Of a stretch of DNA of 64,000 nt, positions 22,101 to 34,930 are shown piece by piece. The first letter of the stretch is position 1, and each line of letters begins with the position of its first letter. Source of the stretch: Apteryx mantelli (lineage: Eukaryota > Chordata > Aves > Apterygiformes > Apterygidae); contig NW_027118693.1 of NCBI RefSeq assembly GCF_036417845.1, positions 5,032,001 through 5,096,000 of the forward strand. Direction: 5' to 3'. Position numbers and translations under genes: made by a program. Under the pieces are notes generated by a model. It did no database searches. It was not told where the DNA came from and saw nothing but the letters and a program-made list of their open reading frames with translations.

Positions 22101-25100
22101 TTGCTCCCTCAGGGCCCACTGTGACTATCCAAGGAAGAGGAGACACTGAGAAGACAGGAGACAGTTTTGTATGAGCAAAACTTTTGCGCAGAACCTCCCC
22201 CCCCCCCCCAAGCATACACATTATCTACCCTCATCTTGCCAGGACCATCACTGAGCTCCATGGCTTGAGCTCCCCTTTGTGCTGCCTGAGTTTGCCGGGA
22301 GGAGCAGGGGCCTCTTCCCATGGGCTCCAGAGGGGGCAGTCCTGACCCACAGCACTGGGGACATGGGAGCACGGGTGACTAAACTTTCAAAGTCACAGTT
22401 TTAGTCAGATTTCATCCACTCACAATGTTGAAGGGCTTTCCAGCATCTTCACTCTCCGTTCTAGACAATGTGTGTTCTTCAATAGCTTTAAGGATTCTTT
22501 TGTTTTCTTTTAGATTCCCCTGTCATCCCTGAGGAGGATTCTTGGAGACAGAGATCCTCAGCACTGCAGCTGCACTTAGAGTGAATAGCTGTGATTCCTG
22601 AGAGGCCAAAGGCTTCACTCTGTCTTTAGTGCAGAGCGAGGAGAGCTGGCGTGTCCATCAGTCTTCTTCCCAGCTGCCCTGTGCTTGCACCTCTGAGGCG
22701 GAGGACATTTGCACTCATGTTACCATAAAAAGAATTGACACTGCTGAGAGCAGAGGAATCGAGTTTCAAAATGCAGATCACCAAGCCCGGGAGCCTTTCT
22801 CAGAGGATCTGAGGAAGGTCTCAGTACTCCCCTTTTAGCCAGGAAGACATCGGGGTCATGCTAGTTGCCCACATGCAGCATTTTCACGGCCTTAGCATCT
22901 AGGTGGCTTCTGCATGGGGCACCTCAATAACACCCAGATGCAATGGGAGAGCTGTGCCCTTCTGGAGGGCAGCTTGCAGGCCAGCTGGACACCCCCCACA
23001 AAACTGTCAGACATCCTAAAGATGGGGTGTCCTGAGGAGAGAGTTGGCTCCTTCCCAGCCCCCAAACAGCATTGCCCAGAGCCCCACAGTTTAGAGGGGC
23101 ACTTGGGCACTTCAGTGCCAAGGACATGTCTGCAAGGCAGCACCTGCAGGATTGGTGTCTGAATTGCCTCTGAAATGCCCCTGCCCAGAGAGTCCAAGGG
23201 GAAGGACAAGGGCAGCATGGACAGGTGGGGAAACACACAGCAATAGCATGATATTTCTTCTAAAGGAAGAAGGGACATGGAGAGACAGGGGACACTCAGG
23301 AGTTTCTCCTCTCCAGATGTCCATCTGCGAGGAAACAGCCCATGCCCTGGACCCCACAGCCTTGAGGGCTGTGCTGGGAGAGGAGATGAGACATTGGAGC
23401 TTGTAGTTTCCTCTCACACTTTGAACGAGACTCTTATGCCTGGAGCTGTGCCTGCAGGCAGCTCTTTCTTTGTCCCACATGTCATGTCAGTGCTTACAGA
23501 CCCCATCCCACCTGCTGGGTGCTCAGCTCTGCCCTGCAGAAACCTCCCGGGAGCAGGGCACTGCCCAGGGGCACCTCGGTGTTTGCAGGGGCTAAGGAGC
23601 ATCTGAGAGAAACCTTGATGAAGCTGGAAAGGTGATGCTGGTTCTGTCTGTAGGCTGAGGGGTGCATGAAGGGATTTCTTGAGTTCCTCCCAGAACTGTT
23701 CCTCTCTCACTGTCACTATTTTGGAATCTCAAGCCCCTGTTTAAACCTGACAGCTCCACTAACATTTCATCCCAACAAAGAGAATAACACTGAAAGCAGA
23801 GACTCATGACAGCTCCTTCCCTTTCAGGTATCCCTGTCTTGACCTTCCTTTTGGAAAGCCCCCTCCAGAAATGTTCTCAGGGTGAGCCAGAGCTGAGAGC
23901 AGCCCTGACCCATGCAGCACCCTCTCAACAGGAGAATGAACATGTCCTGCTGGCAGTCAGTCATCCCACCCAGAGCTTCTCCCCACAGCACCGTGGGGAG
24001 TTCCCCGGGCAGGCTGAGTGCTGACCTTCACAGGCGGCAGAGTCACTGTCCCGGACACACAGCACTCTGGGATGCAGAGACACTGCTCTGAGTTACAGCC
24101 CTCAGCAGACCTGTGTGCACACCTCTGCTTCACACCCTGCCAGCATCCCTGGGAGAAGGTAGGAGGACGCCGTTTCCCTCTGACAGAGTGGCTGGGAATC
24201 CCTGCTCTAAAGCACCTCCTGCCCCACACAAGAGGGACTGGGATACCCATCCTGACAGACCCTATCAGCCATGGGATGTGCTAGCTTTAGAGAAAACCTC
24301 AGGATGCCTCAGCTGCATTGCCCTGCAGCCAGAGACTTACTGTGTTAGGGGCTGTGAAGATTTCTCCTCCAGTGAGCTCTCAGCCGTCTACCCACTCCTG
24401 ATTGCCTTGAACTTCTGTCTCACTCATCTTGCTCATCTTCTTCATCTCATCTTGGCACTTGCAGGTAGTGCCTGGAGCCCTGCTGCTCTTTGCAGAAGAG
24501 CTGCTCCTGCACGCAGCTGTCTCTCAGCAGTGCTGCCAGGTTGCCAGGAGCTCCCTCTGTCCCAGGAGCCTGGCCCCCCTTGGGAACAGCGGCCCAGCTG
24601 AAGATGTGACTTAATTTGTCCTTTGTACTCCCTCCTCCGGGGAAATATTCACTGAGGTAGACTAAAATAATCTTCTTTTGTCTCTCTCTAAATGCTGAAG
24701 AGAGACCCATTCCAGCATTGCAATTTGTCACATCAGAGGGTGCTTTTCTAAGAGAGGTGGCAATGTCTCACTCTGGAAGCCCCCATTCCCATCTCTTAAC
24801 TAGGCAGGACACCTAGACAGGGACAAGAAGGCAGTTCATTTTCCCATGGTTCAAGTACTCTTCAGATGAGTCAATCCAGGCATCTCATGCTGGTTTAGAA
24901 GCCCCTGGCCTGCAGGGGGATTCAGATCCCTCCCGTGAACTCCACAACTCACAGGACGTGGGATTCCCCTTGCCCAAGCTGAAGTGTGAACAACAGAGAT
25001 GTCTGCACGCGAGCTCCTTGTCTAAGCTCCCATTATTATCAATGGAGATAGAGGGTGGGAGTCAGTTGCTCACACACAAACACCTTGTGCTATTTGAAGA

Positions 25101-28100
25101 GACAGAGGTGGTCTGAGGCATGTGCCAGTGTCTGCTTGCTCTGATGGAGCAGCTGGGAGACCAGCATCCTTCTAGAGCATCAGGTGGAGGCCAGCTGGGG
25201 AATTTCCTTGGTCATCTGAAATGGCACTAGGTGCCTGCTATGAGGAGAGCTCCACTCACTAGGAAGCTGAGACACATGCAGATCCCTACGCTGCAGACCA
25301 CTGATATAATTCAGTGCAGACCCTTGATTTAATGACATAAAAATGGGCCATAGGCAGGGCCATGGCAGGTGCCTGGGGTGTGCAACACAACCACATGTCT
25401 CCAGGAGATACAGCATGGGACCTACAGGAAAACCACACCCTTTTGGAGAGGTTGCTGGGCAAATGCCCCAGGGCATCTTAGCTTTCCTACCTGTGCCCAA
25501 AAAGCTAAATCCTACCACTGCCTTCAGGCAAAGTCCATCCAACCTACATCCAAGAGTGCTGCATAAATGGGAGGCACATCACACCAAGGTCTCCACTGTA
25601 AACCTACACTCTTGAACCCTGCTAATTCTCCTCTCCCGAAACGTCTTCTCACCCCCCAGATGATATGAACAGGGACTGTGCTATTGATGTCCAAGGGTGG
25701 CTGGATCACAGGCTCTGCAGGCCCAGGAACTTCTCAAAGCACCTTGTCCTTCCTGGACATTGGCTCACCTCTGTCAAAGGCTCCAAGATGCTGCAGAGTC
25801 AGCTCAGGCAGCAAACTTCTCTCCTCCCATTCCTGCACGGACCAGCTCTGTTTCTCCCTGGCTTAGGGTACTGCAGGGTTTGCTCTTTTAGTGGGAACCT
25901 TGTTTCACCATTACTACCTATGGCTACCTATGCCAGCATGTCTCTGCTCTGAATCAAAGTCTTTGCATACATGAGGTAACAGGTTTCCCCATGATAAATC
26001 TTGGGGCCTTGAGAAGCTTGGAGATTTGGCCAACAAAAGCCTCATAAAGTTGTACAAGGAGAAGTGGCAAGTCCCGTATCGGGGGGCAGAACAACCCGCG
26101 CATCAGGCTGGGACCTGACCAGCAGAGGAGTGACCCTGAGGAGAAGGGCCTGGATGTTATGAGATATGCCATATGACCCAGTGGTGCGGACTCACCACAA
26201 ATGGGACCAGCTGCATATGGGGCTGCATTAGGAAGAGAGTGGCCACCCACTTTTTCTTCTTTTTTTTTTTGGCTTACAGAATAATTGATATCAACATTCT
26301 CCAATTGATATTGATCTACAGGGTCTCTTAATGAAGTCTGGACATGTAGGAGAAACACTGTTCTTCAAGTCAGACATGCATGGACAATCTTCCTCCCCAG
26401 CTGCCCAACCCCATCTTTTCCCATCAGCCACCTGGCACTTAAATCATTCTTAGCTTTTTCCACTGAAGTCTGCAGCTGAATATCACAACTCATAGGCACC
26501 AATTCCCACCTGCTTTCCTTAGACAACTAGCTGCAAAGAGACATGGAAGGATTTCTCTTAATGACAATCAAACAAAAGTAGAATGTGATACAGCTGAAAA
26601 AAATAACAAAAAACACACTCCTCAACTCTATGTTAAGTCCAAGCTTCCTCCCGTGAGGTCTGCTTTCCATAAGGGATAACCTCCCTAGAAATGCTTTAGA
26701 CAGAGGGATAGGAAAGGCTAGATGGAAACATAATTAAGCAGTTGGCTAAAAAGACAATTATACAGACTACTGGAAGACAGGGTAAGTTTTCAACTCCCTG
26801 AAGCTCAAAGCACAAATAAGGTAGCTGACAGGTATCTGAATGAACAAATAGTGACAGGTGGAGGAAAACTCTGCCAAGTGAATATGTCCAAATGGTGTGC
26901 TGAAAAGGCTACTTTGGAAAAGTACAAGTTAAGAAGGAGACGTGTAAATTTGTGAAATATTAATGAAATGAAATACACAATAGTACAGACCTCTGTAGCA
27001 GTGGTAATGCAAGTCCGGGGGAATATTTCTTCTCCTGAGATTCATACCCTTCCTGAAAACTTCTGTTCTGGCATCACAGGAAAACACTCACATTTTATAG
27101 AAAGTATCCAATTATTGCAGCTGATGCAAATGTGCTCTTATGTTTTAAATGTTGAAAAAAGTTCTTTGGCTTTCCAGGCAGAGCTCAGGTGTCTAAGCAC
27201 AAGCATGCAGTGGCACTTGGAGAGGCCCCAGTGTATCATGTGAGGTACCTGCCAGGGCCTGGCAGCTCTCACAGGGGACCTGCGGGAGACCAGAGCCCCT
27301 CGGAGCTGCAGATGGAGGCTGGGCAGAGAGGACCAGGGCACCTGCAGTGGCACCAGATGCCTGTGACCCTGTCACTGCATGACAGCCCAATTCTAAAAGT
27401 CACTTTCCTTTTCAAAAAAAAAAAAAACAGATCGTACAAATTCCCCCCAAAAGACCAGTATATAAAAAGGAAACATAACCCAGAAGGGCAAAAAGATGTC
27501 AAAGTACTGAAAAAGTTGAAAAATACAACAAACAATTTTCTTTGCATGAGATCATGTTCTTAATTTCTTTCTTTTTCCTTTTGTATTGACATTTTCTAAA
27601 AATGTCTGTTATAATCAGGACTCCACCATTACACAGCTGTTCTGTCTCTCATTGTGACCGACCAATAACCCCTGCAATGGGAGAAGGCTCAGAGGGTGAG
27701 GTGCCCATGAAGTTCAGCAACAGTGTAGGATGCGGCTCGTTAATCCTTGCTGTTGCGCAGAGAACTGACTTTATCTCAACACAGAGGGGACCAGAGGGTG
27801 ACCTTTGTTTTAGGTAAGTAGCCATAGCCATTAATTGGACCAGATGTAACTGTTTCTTCCTGAGCTGATCAAAAGCATGTGAACGTCTCCCTGAATTAGC
27901 CAGACCAGCATGGAGGAAGTGTATACGTGGCTCAGCCCAACATCAAGTATAAAACCTCAACAACTAACAAAGGAATTTCAAAGAGAGCAACGGGCTTGAG
28001 CTGGCTTCAATCCACGTATTCCTTCCCGGCAACTGGGGACACCCAGCGTCATGACAGTGAGCATATTATAGAGACCGGTAATGGGAATCACATTGGTATT

Positions 28101-29190
28101 GTGATTGAACTGCATGAGTGTACTGTGATTTCAGTATATTGCTGGATCATTCTGCTAAATCAGGAATCCCGTGTAACATCAAATATCTTCAAAGGAAACT
28201 TTTAGATTAAACATTGCACTCCCCGTGTGGGGGGGATATGTAAAAGAACCTAGTCAGAGAGTAATGGACTCTGACTCTCCTGCAAAGCCCGGTGCCTCTG
28301 CAAATACCCCCTGCCCAGGGCTGTCCACGCCACTCCTAACTCTTTGCACAGAGCAAGTCGCATCCTGGGCTGTCGAGCTTTCTCGACTGACAGAGGAAAG
28401 CAGGGTGACCAGCTTCAGTGAAACGCTCTCTTTTGGGATGGCCAAATTTGCACAAGTCTCAACAGAACTGTCTTATTATGATATCTTAAAGGTGTCCCAA
28501 TAAATCTAGCCACACTCCCCTTTCAATCCCTGCATGGTAACTGAAGTGCGACTCCAGTTTAGACGACAACAGCGATGAGACTGATCTCACCCAGTGCCAG
28601 ACCCCTTCAGTGCAGAGGCCTCTGTCCAGTCCAGCTGTCCGGACTTCCCTTTCTAGTCAAGGGAGAGAAAGAAGGTGTCTCCCTGAGAGGTCTTGAGAGA
28701 CTTCTGGTGACAAGCTAATGCTCCTGAAAGCTTCCCATAGCTCCTAGGTCACATTTCCCAGCACCATATGGGAACCACAGGGCACCTCGAGAAGCAATAG
28801 CCTCTATATGTTGGCAAATGAATGAAGGCCTAAATGCAAACATTTAGATATAAGGTGAAAGCTATTTTAAAGTAACTCCATGCAAGAACAGAAGAATATC
28901 CACACTTCCACAATTTCAATAATTTTTTATCAATCTGAATTACTTTGTTCTTTCTTTTTTAGTGCCAAGCACTATGTGATGCACTGCAGCAATTACTTGC
29001 CCTATGTGAGTATACAGAGGCAGAAAGATAGAGAGACATGGATCTGTATATACAGTTTGTCATCAGAATGCATTTCCTACCAACACTCCGAATGGAGAAG
29101 ATCTGAGGAACTTCTATGTCTATATAGGCATATTTCCCATCTCTTCTTCTGCCTCTTCTTCCCTTACAGAGCTCTCCAGGGGCAGATTCA
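22101..29190. other. 5' flank of the OR14-like gene, duplicated, no gene seen
   Basis: Non-coding duplicated flank; the copy is at about 50590-55510. It includes a 14-base C run near 22198, an A run near 27415 and a CR1 piece at about 25990-26260. Open frames such as 22109-22372 recur in the other copy only because the DNA is duplicated. Confidence 0.55.
25990..26260 (+). repeat. CR1 LINE fragment
   Basis: Shows the CR1 wording ggggcagaacaacccgcgcatcaggctggga, then gccctgaggagaagg-like and ggggctgcattaggaagagagtggcc, the ORF2 3' region on the plus strand. Heavily degraded. It lies in the part of copy A that has no counterpart in copy B. Confidence 0.65.
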
Positions 29191-30589
29191 TTGAATCACA
29201 GCACTTAGGGCTTTTTACATTCATGTAAAAGACAACATGAGGGCCTCTGTCCTCAAATTCACTGCCATGCCGTCATCACTGTACATGTGGTGCTATTCTG
29301 ACTGCAGCTTTCAAGGTGTCCCTGAAAAGAACAGGATGTAGGAGGAAGAAGTGAGATGGAAGGGTCTAGAAGGGAGCGCTAGAGGCACCAGACGATTACA
29401 GTAGGTCCATGAAAGTGCAAAGAAAGCCTTTACATGTCCTAAACCATAATCGCTTTCATTCTAATGAAGAAGAAAGTTGCAATATGTCATTGGCTATGTC
29501 CTTCTAAGACAAGACCTCAGGAGGCAATGGTGGCCAGGATTAAAATTCCCATTGGCTTCAGCAGCATGGGGATTTTACTGCAAGCCTATTCGCAAGAGAG
29601 ATGTAGTTTGTGGAAAATGAAACTAAGGACAACAGACAATGACATGACTCTAGTGAAAGTCAGCTAGAAGGGATTCCTAGCCATGTCGGAAGAGCAGAGG
29701 AAGAAGTATCTCCCTTTTACACCAGGGCACTCCTCTTAAATGTGTCTTAATTGGAAATGATGGCAAGAAGAAACCTCTCTGCGAAAAAGAGAGTCCATCT
29801 GGCATCAAGAGACACAGATACAAGTTTAATTTGTCCAGAGAAAACCCTCTGACTATTTTCTTCTTTCTGATCTCAGGATACCAGAAAAATAGTCTAACAA
29901 TCATTGGAAACCATTGCGCACACTGGTAAAAACATGGCTTGCTTTTCTCTTGTGTATTGATTCCTCTCTAGCGTTTGGAAAACATGCATAGAAAAGCACT
30001 GGATAGAGCTGATAAAGATGAAAACCAAGAAGAACTATTTTCTTTCTTAAAAAAGAGAAATTATTTTGATCAGACAACTGCAAGGCGTTCAGTTTCAGTC
30101 TGTCTTTTTTGACTTGTTCTGATACCAGGAATGAAACACTGCACTCCCCAAATGGCCCCCAGTGTTTCTCATTGGCGGTTGTTAGTATTTTGTTTACTCT
30201 ATTTTCTGTATTTTCCTCACACAGAAAGACCCAGAAGCAACTGAAGCACCCAAAGACTATAACGAGGTTGTACTACTTTGCCAGTGGGAAACTGTGATTG
30301 TCTGAACTCCAGTTTTTCAACTCTAGGTTAAAAGCTGTCATTGCATCTTTACATGTCTGTCAATAGACTTCCCTGTCTATAATAGACTTACCCTGGCCAA
30401 GAAGCACAGAAACAACTCCTCTGCTCTTACGAGGAAATGAAATGTGAGTTCTGGTTAAGTGGCAGTGTGCTGAACAAGTGGTATGCTGTTCAGTGACTTT
30501 CAGCTCTTCATGTTGTATGTATTGAACTACCTCCATGACTCTGGGCTTTGGGTCTATTCCAAAAGCTGTTAAGAAGCAGAATATTCCTT

Positions 30590-31140
30590 CACTCCTTCTA
30601 ATTTTCCAAATATCCTTCAGAAAGGAAACAGAGAGGAAGAACGAGGTCTTTTCCAAAGTATTCATAAATGCACTATATAATATTGAGTACACCCTCTGTG
30701 ATGAAAAGAAATGAAAAACGGAGAAGTCAGGTCTGTGATTACTGTGGTGTACTGAACCACAGTTAATGTAAGTCTGTCCTACTTTTAGAATGACAGTGTG
30801 TGAAGCAAAAAAACCCATACCTTTTTCTTTCATGGTAACTCCTTTATACAACTAAGGATTGGAGAACATAAAAGCAATAGCACTCAGAAGTACCATCTTG
30901 TCCAGTTGAAATATAGGCTATTCAAGAAGGAAAACACAAGAAAGGTGTATTTGCTAATATTAAATATAATTGACAGGTGCTGGGAAATGCAAAGAGTAGT
31001 GAAAGGAATTTCAATGCCTGCTGAACGTTTTGTCTTTTTGCTGTTGCTGTTGTTGTTGTTGTTGTTGTTGTTCTCCTTAGTTTCCATTCCTTATTTGACT
31101 TTCCTGCCTCATGAACTGATATTTAACCAGAGTGCCAAAC
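30590..31140 (+). repeat. Dispersed repeat, direct copy of 47930-48445
   Basis: From cttctaattttccaaatatccttcagaaagg to the ttaaccagagtgcc region this stretch matches 47930-48445 in the same orientation with scattered changes. Shared landmarks are tagaatgacag, catggtaactcctttata-like and aagtaccatctt. It is direct, unlike the inverted duplications, so it is probably an unrecognised transposable element or a separate duplication. Confidence 0.6.
31041..31072. repeat. (TTG)n microsatellite
   Basis: About ten trinucleotide units inside the dispersed repeat. The other copy has a T run at the equivalent place. Confidence 0.9.
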
Positions 31141-31436
31141 TCTGCTGATAAGAACTCTGCCCAAATGAGGCAGTTACAGAGTTTACATATCTTTGGGTTA
31201 TATGTCTTGTCCTTCACAGAACTACAGCTATGTGGATAAGCAGGATGTGACACCAGGGACGGAATTACTTCAGAAAAGGAATCTCTAACAGTAAAGATAG
31301 CGCATTCTTTTACAAACAATATATTCCTTCAATAACTGGGTCACACTGACTTCAGCAAGGCTGTTGCAGATGTTTTGTGCTAGACAGGCCTGCTTCCACA
31401 CAGCTGTGCCTAAAAGTACCTGGGGGAGGATTTGTA

Positions 31437-32160
31437 GAAACATAGAATGGTTGAGGGTGGAAAGAGACCTCTGGAGACTGACCAGTTCAACCACCCTGCT
31501 CAAAGCAGGGTCAGCTAGAGCAGCTTGCTCAGGACCATTCCCAGTTGGGTTTTGAATATCTCCTGAGATGGAGACTCCACAACCTCTCTGGGCAGCCTGT
31601 TCCAGTGTTCAATCACCCTTACTGCAAAAAAGTTTTTTTTTCCTCAAGTTTAAATGGAATTTCTTGTACTTTGGTCTGTGCCTATTGCCTCTTTTTCTGC
31701 CCCTGGATACCACTGAGAAGAGCCTGGCTCCATCTTCTTTAGTGCCCCCCATTAGGTATTTATACACTTTGATGAGATCCCCCCGGAGCCTTCTGTTCTG
31801 CAGGATGAAGAGTCCCAGCTCTCTCAGCCTCTCCTCCTGTGACAGATGCTCCAGTCCCCTCATGATCTTTGTGGCTCTTACCTGGACTTGCTCCAGTATG
31901 TGCGTGTCTCTCTTACCCTGGGGAGCCCAGGACTGGACACAGCACTCCAGATGCGGTCTCACCAGTGCTGAGTAGAGGGGAAAGATCACCTCCTCTGTCC
32001 TGCTGGCAGCACTCTTCCTAATGCAGTCCAAGATGCGGTGCTTTGCTTTGCTGCAAGGGCACATTCCTGGCTCCTGTTGAACTTGTATTGGGTCCAGAAT
32101 CCACCCCTGGGGTACGTTGCTGGTGCCTGGCCTCCAGCTGCCCTCCATGAGGCTGATCAC
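31437..32160 (-). repeat. CR1 LINE, 3' end, antisense
   Basis: Begins catagaatggttgagggtgg, the reverse of the CR1 3' terminus, and continues through the antisense tail (gagactccacaacctctctgggcagcc) into ORF2 3' sequence (gtactgg-like, gctgagtagaggggaaagatcacctcc). A 5'-truncated copy of about 0.7 kb with a broken frame. The minus-strand frame 31609-32160 is part of this element. Confidence 0.88.
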
Positions 32161-32199
32161 AACTCTCTGAGCTTGGCAGTTCGGTGAGAGTGACCATTG

Positions 32200-33130
32200 T
32201 CATGAGCCCTCCCTGAATCCTCCTTCTGCAAGCTTAAGTGTGGGAATGTGAAACAGGCCCTGAGAGTCGAGTGCTGCCTGAGCACTGCCGGACTTTTCCC
32301 CCCATAGTGACTCAGTTCGATACAAATGAGCATGCAAGAAGCAAGAAAAACATTAGAGTAATGCAATATCACTTGCATATAGATAGACAGATACAACATC
32401 ACTTTGTTTTAGAGGCTAGAGATGGTTTTTGAGGCTTCAGTGTAATTAACTACATCTTTGTAGTTACGCCTTCCCCCTCCACCCTGGTAAACTATCTTGC
32501 ACTGAACTCCAACCTAACCATTTTTGTGAACTTGTTCCCCTCCTCCATTGTAACCCTCCCTCCATTTCCCTTAACCCCAGTCAGCTGGGCATGTGTCATC
32601 CCCACCATCCTGAGGATTCCTTCCACCCTTGGGAGACAAAAGGCTTCCCACCTGCTCCTCTTACTTCTTGGTGGCAACAATTTTCTATGGCTCCTAGAAA
32701 GGCTGCAGGACCATTCAAGGAGGGATGTGTCCTCCCCATCCCAGGCTGTGAGTCATCAGGTGTTGTGGGGGAGCTGAGCCTCATGCCTGCATCAGAGGGG
32801 ACCCCCCCCTCTGCCCCTGAGGCCCACCCCCGTAGCATCCCATGAGTAGCTCCGAGGGGTGCTGAGGCCTCCAGCTGCCCTGGAGAGCCCAGGGTGTGGG
32901 GAGAGCCGCAGGCTCTTGCACCAGCCCACCGACCCTGCATGATGCCAGGCCAGCACAGTGAAAGGCCCTGGATGTGCCTCAGGACATCTGCACAGTGGGA
33001 CGGCAGACAGTGCAGCATGCAGGGACTTGTGTATTTCTCAAGGTGCTGCTGAAGGCCAGGCTGGAGACCTGTCCCTGGACAAGGTGGCCTGGCACGAGGT
33101 GCCTGCCCCAAAGCCTCTTCAGGATCTGCT
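32200..33130. other. No gene or named repeat recognised
   Basis: Mixed-composition sequence between CR1 fragments. Open frames here (for example 32596-33111 minus) have no recognisable domain. Confidence 0.4.
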
Positions 33131-33139
33131 CTAGAAGAA

Positions 33140-33545
33140 TCCCAAGCAGTACAGTCCTGGAGGGAAGAGGGATCACCTCCCCCAAGCTCAAGAATGAACT
33201 ATCCTGACAAACTGAAAATCAAGAAGAAGCATCAGGAGGCCTGCAGGTATGAACCAGGAGCTGCTGACAAAACTCAGACGTAAAAAGGAAGTCTACAAGA
33301 GGTGAAAGCAGATACAAGTGACCTAGGAGGAATAGAGAGACACTGTCCAAGCATGGAGGGATGGGGTCAGGAAAGCCAGAGCCCACCTGGAGTTGAATCT
33401 GGTGAGGGAAGTGAAGGGCAACAAGGAAGGCTTCTACAGATCCATCAGCAGCAAGAGGAAGGCTAGGGAAAATGTGGCCCTGCTGCTAATTGGGGTAGGG
33501 GCCTTGGTGACAAAGCAGAGGGGAAAGGTGGAGGTATCTCCCTTC
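33140..33545 (+). repeat. CR1 LINE ORF2 fragment, sense
   Basis: Contains the CR1 stretch between endonuclease and reverse transcriptase: aggagctgctgacaaaactcag, agaggtgaaagcagata, gaatagagagacactgtccaagcatg and aaggcttctacagatccatcagcagcaagagg. The piece reads sense on the plus strand and meets an antisense fragment near 33545. Confidence 0.8.
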
Positions 33546-34185
33546 TGTGTTGTCCCTCTGGCAGATCTCGGGGTAGGTCAAGCCTGCCTGAGCACCAGGG
33601 CCTGTGAATAGGAGGCTTCTGCTGGTTGTCCGAGGAAGGCCTCATCTACTCCTTCCTGACCAGGCGGTCTAGAGCAGACACCCACACAAACATTGCCCAT
33701 GATCTGCCCATTAATCCTAACCCATCAGGTCTCGACCAGCTTATCCTCCATCCCCAGGCAGAGCTCCATGCCTTCCCGCTGCTCTCTCACATAAAGGACA
33801 ACTGCCCCTCCTTGCCATCCCAGCCTGTGCCTCCTAAAGAGCCTCTGTCCATCCCTCCCAGCATTACAGTTGTGTGAGCTCTCTCACCACGTCTCCATGA
33901 TCCCAATGAGATTGCAGCCCTGTAAATGCACACAGATTTCTGACTCCTCCTGTTTGTTCCCCCACTTCCTGGCAGGGTCTACCAGCAGCTCTCAAGTGAA
34001 CCCCCGCTCCCCTCCCAAAGTGGGCACACAGCACTTAGGTGTTGTCTCTCTCTGCAGGAGTTGAATATCTGTGACACTGTGTTGGGGCTTTTTCACCAAT
34101 GGGTCAAGTCCCTCCGTGGTGTCCCTGACCCAGCATGGCTCACCTGTGGGCTGCTGTTCCTCAGGGTGTCCCTGCTCCAGCGCAG
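33546..34185 (-). repeat. CR1 LINE endonuclease fragment, antisense
   Basis: On the minus strand it reads as CR1 endonuclease remains: the equivalent of SQALVL at about 33590, GGGV and LF.RD remnants near 33800-33840, and the upstream part with atctcattgggatcatggagac near 33900. It is frameshifted. Confidence 0.7.
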
Positions 34186-34189
34186 GTTG

Positions 34190-34930
34190 CCTTTAGACCA
34201 CAGTATCTCAGAGGTGTACCCTCTGGGAATGGAGCATCTCCTTCCAAGGGCCTCTCGTCCTGCCAAGGGCACCACGGAGAAGATTCTGGCTCCACCTTCT
34301 TTACTCCCTCCCATCAGATGCTTATAAACCTTGATAAGAGCCTTTTCTGAGCCTTTTCTTCTCCAGGCTAAACAGTTCCAGGTCTCACAGACTTTCCATG
34401 TATGAGATGCTCCAGAACCTTAATCATCTTTGTGGCCCTTTGCTGGACTTGCTCCAATATGTCCACATGTCTCCTGTACTGGGGAGCCCTGAACTAGACA
34501 CACCAGTCCAGAAGTGGTCTCACCAGTGCTGAGTAGAGGGGGAGGATCACCTCCCTTGACCTCCTGCCAACGTTCTTCCTAAGGTAGCCCAGGATACCAT
34601 TGGCTTTTGCTGCAAGGGCACATTGCTGGCTCACAGTCAACTTGGTGTTCACCAGGACCCCCAGGTCCTTCTCTGCAGACGGCACCCAGGCTGTACTGGT
34701 GCATGGGGTCATTCTTCCCTAGGTGAAGGACTTGGCATTTTCCTTTCCTGAACTCCATGAGGTTCCTCTCTGCCCTTTTCTCCAGCCTGTCAAGATCACT
34801 CTGAATGGCAGGGCAACCATCTGGTGTATCAGCCACTCCTCCCAGTGCTCTATCATCAGCAAACTTGCTGAGGGTGCACTCCTGAAGCCAAGGGCATGGG
34901 ACAGAGCTTTGTAAGCTCCTGATACGGTTA
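34190..34930 (-). repeat. CR1 LINE ORF2 3' fragment, antisense
   Basis: Antisense CR1 sequence. Landmarks are ccttgataagagcc, tcaccagtgctgagtagaggggg, aggataccattggcttttgctgcaagggcacattgctgg and ttggtgttcaccaggacccccaggtcc. It probably derives from a different or rearranged insertion than the adjacent endonuclease piece, since the terminal CR1 tail is missing on the left. Confidence 0.85.

Larger units (their letters stand above)
10665..29190 (-). repeat. Older inverted duplication, copy A
   Basis: Read on the minus strand this interval is colinear, with indels, with 50590-61240 on the plus strand. Anchor pairs are 29060-29180 with 50590-50730, 28254-28445 with about 51320-51500, 27193-27390 with 51765-51968, 24113-24601 with 53063-53551, the OR genes, 17983-21164 with 56447-59646, and 10665-11220 with 60705-61240. 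Similarity is high around the OR gene and its 3' flank and much lower toward 27-29 kb. Copy A has an extra 6.8 kb (11220-17983) holding the CCDC116-like exons, and about 1.4 kb more between 24.9 and 27.0 kb. Confidence 0.8.

Noticed and set aside
22109..22372. Minus frame upstream of the OR gene, similar to 55249-55536
   Set aside because: The frames diverge after about 50 codons and the second overlaps the receptor start out of frame; more likely 5' flank or untranslated exon.
30360..30851. 163-codon minus-strand frame in the dispersed repeat
   Set aside because: The direct copy at 47930-48445 does not keep the frame, so it is probably chance.
31609..32160. 183-codon minus-strand frame that looks coding
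   Set aside because: It is the 3' part of CR1 ORF2, reported as a repeat and not as a host gene.
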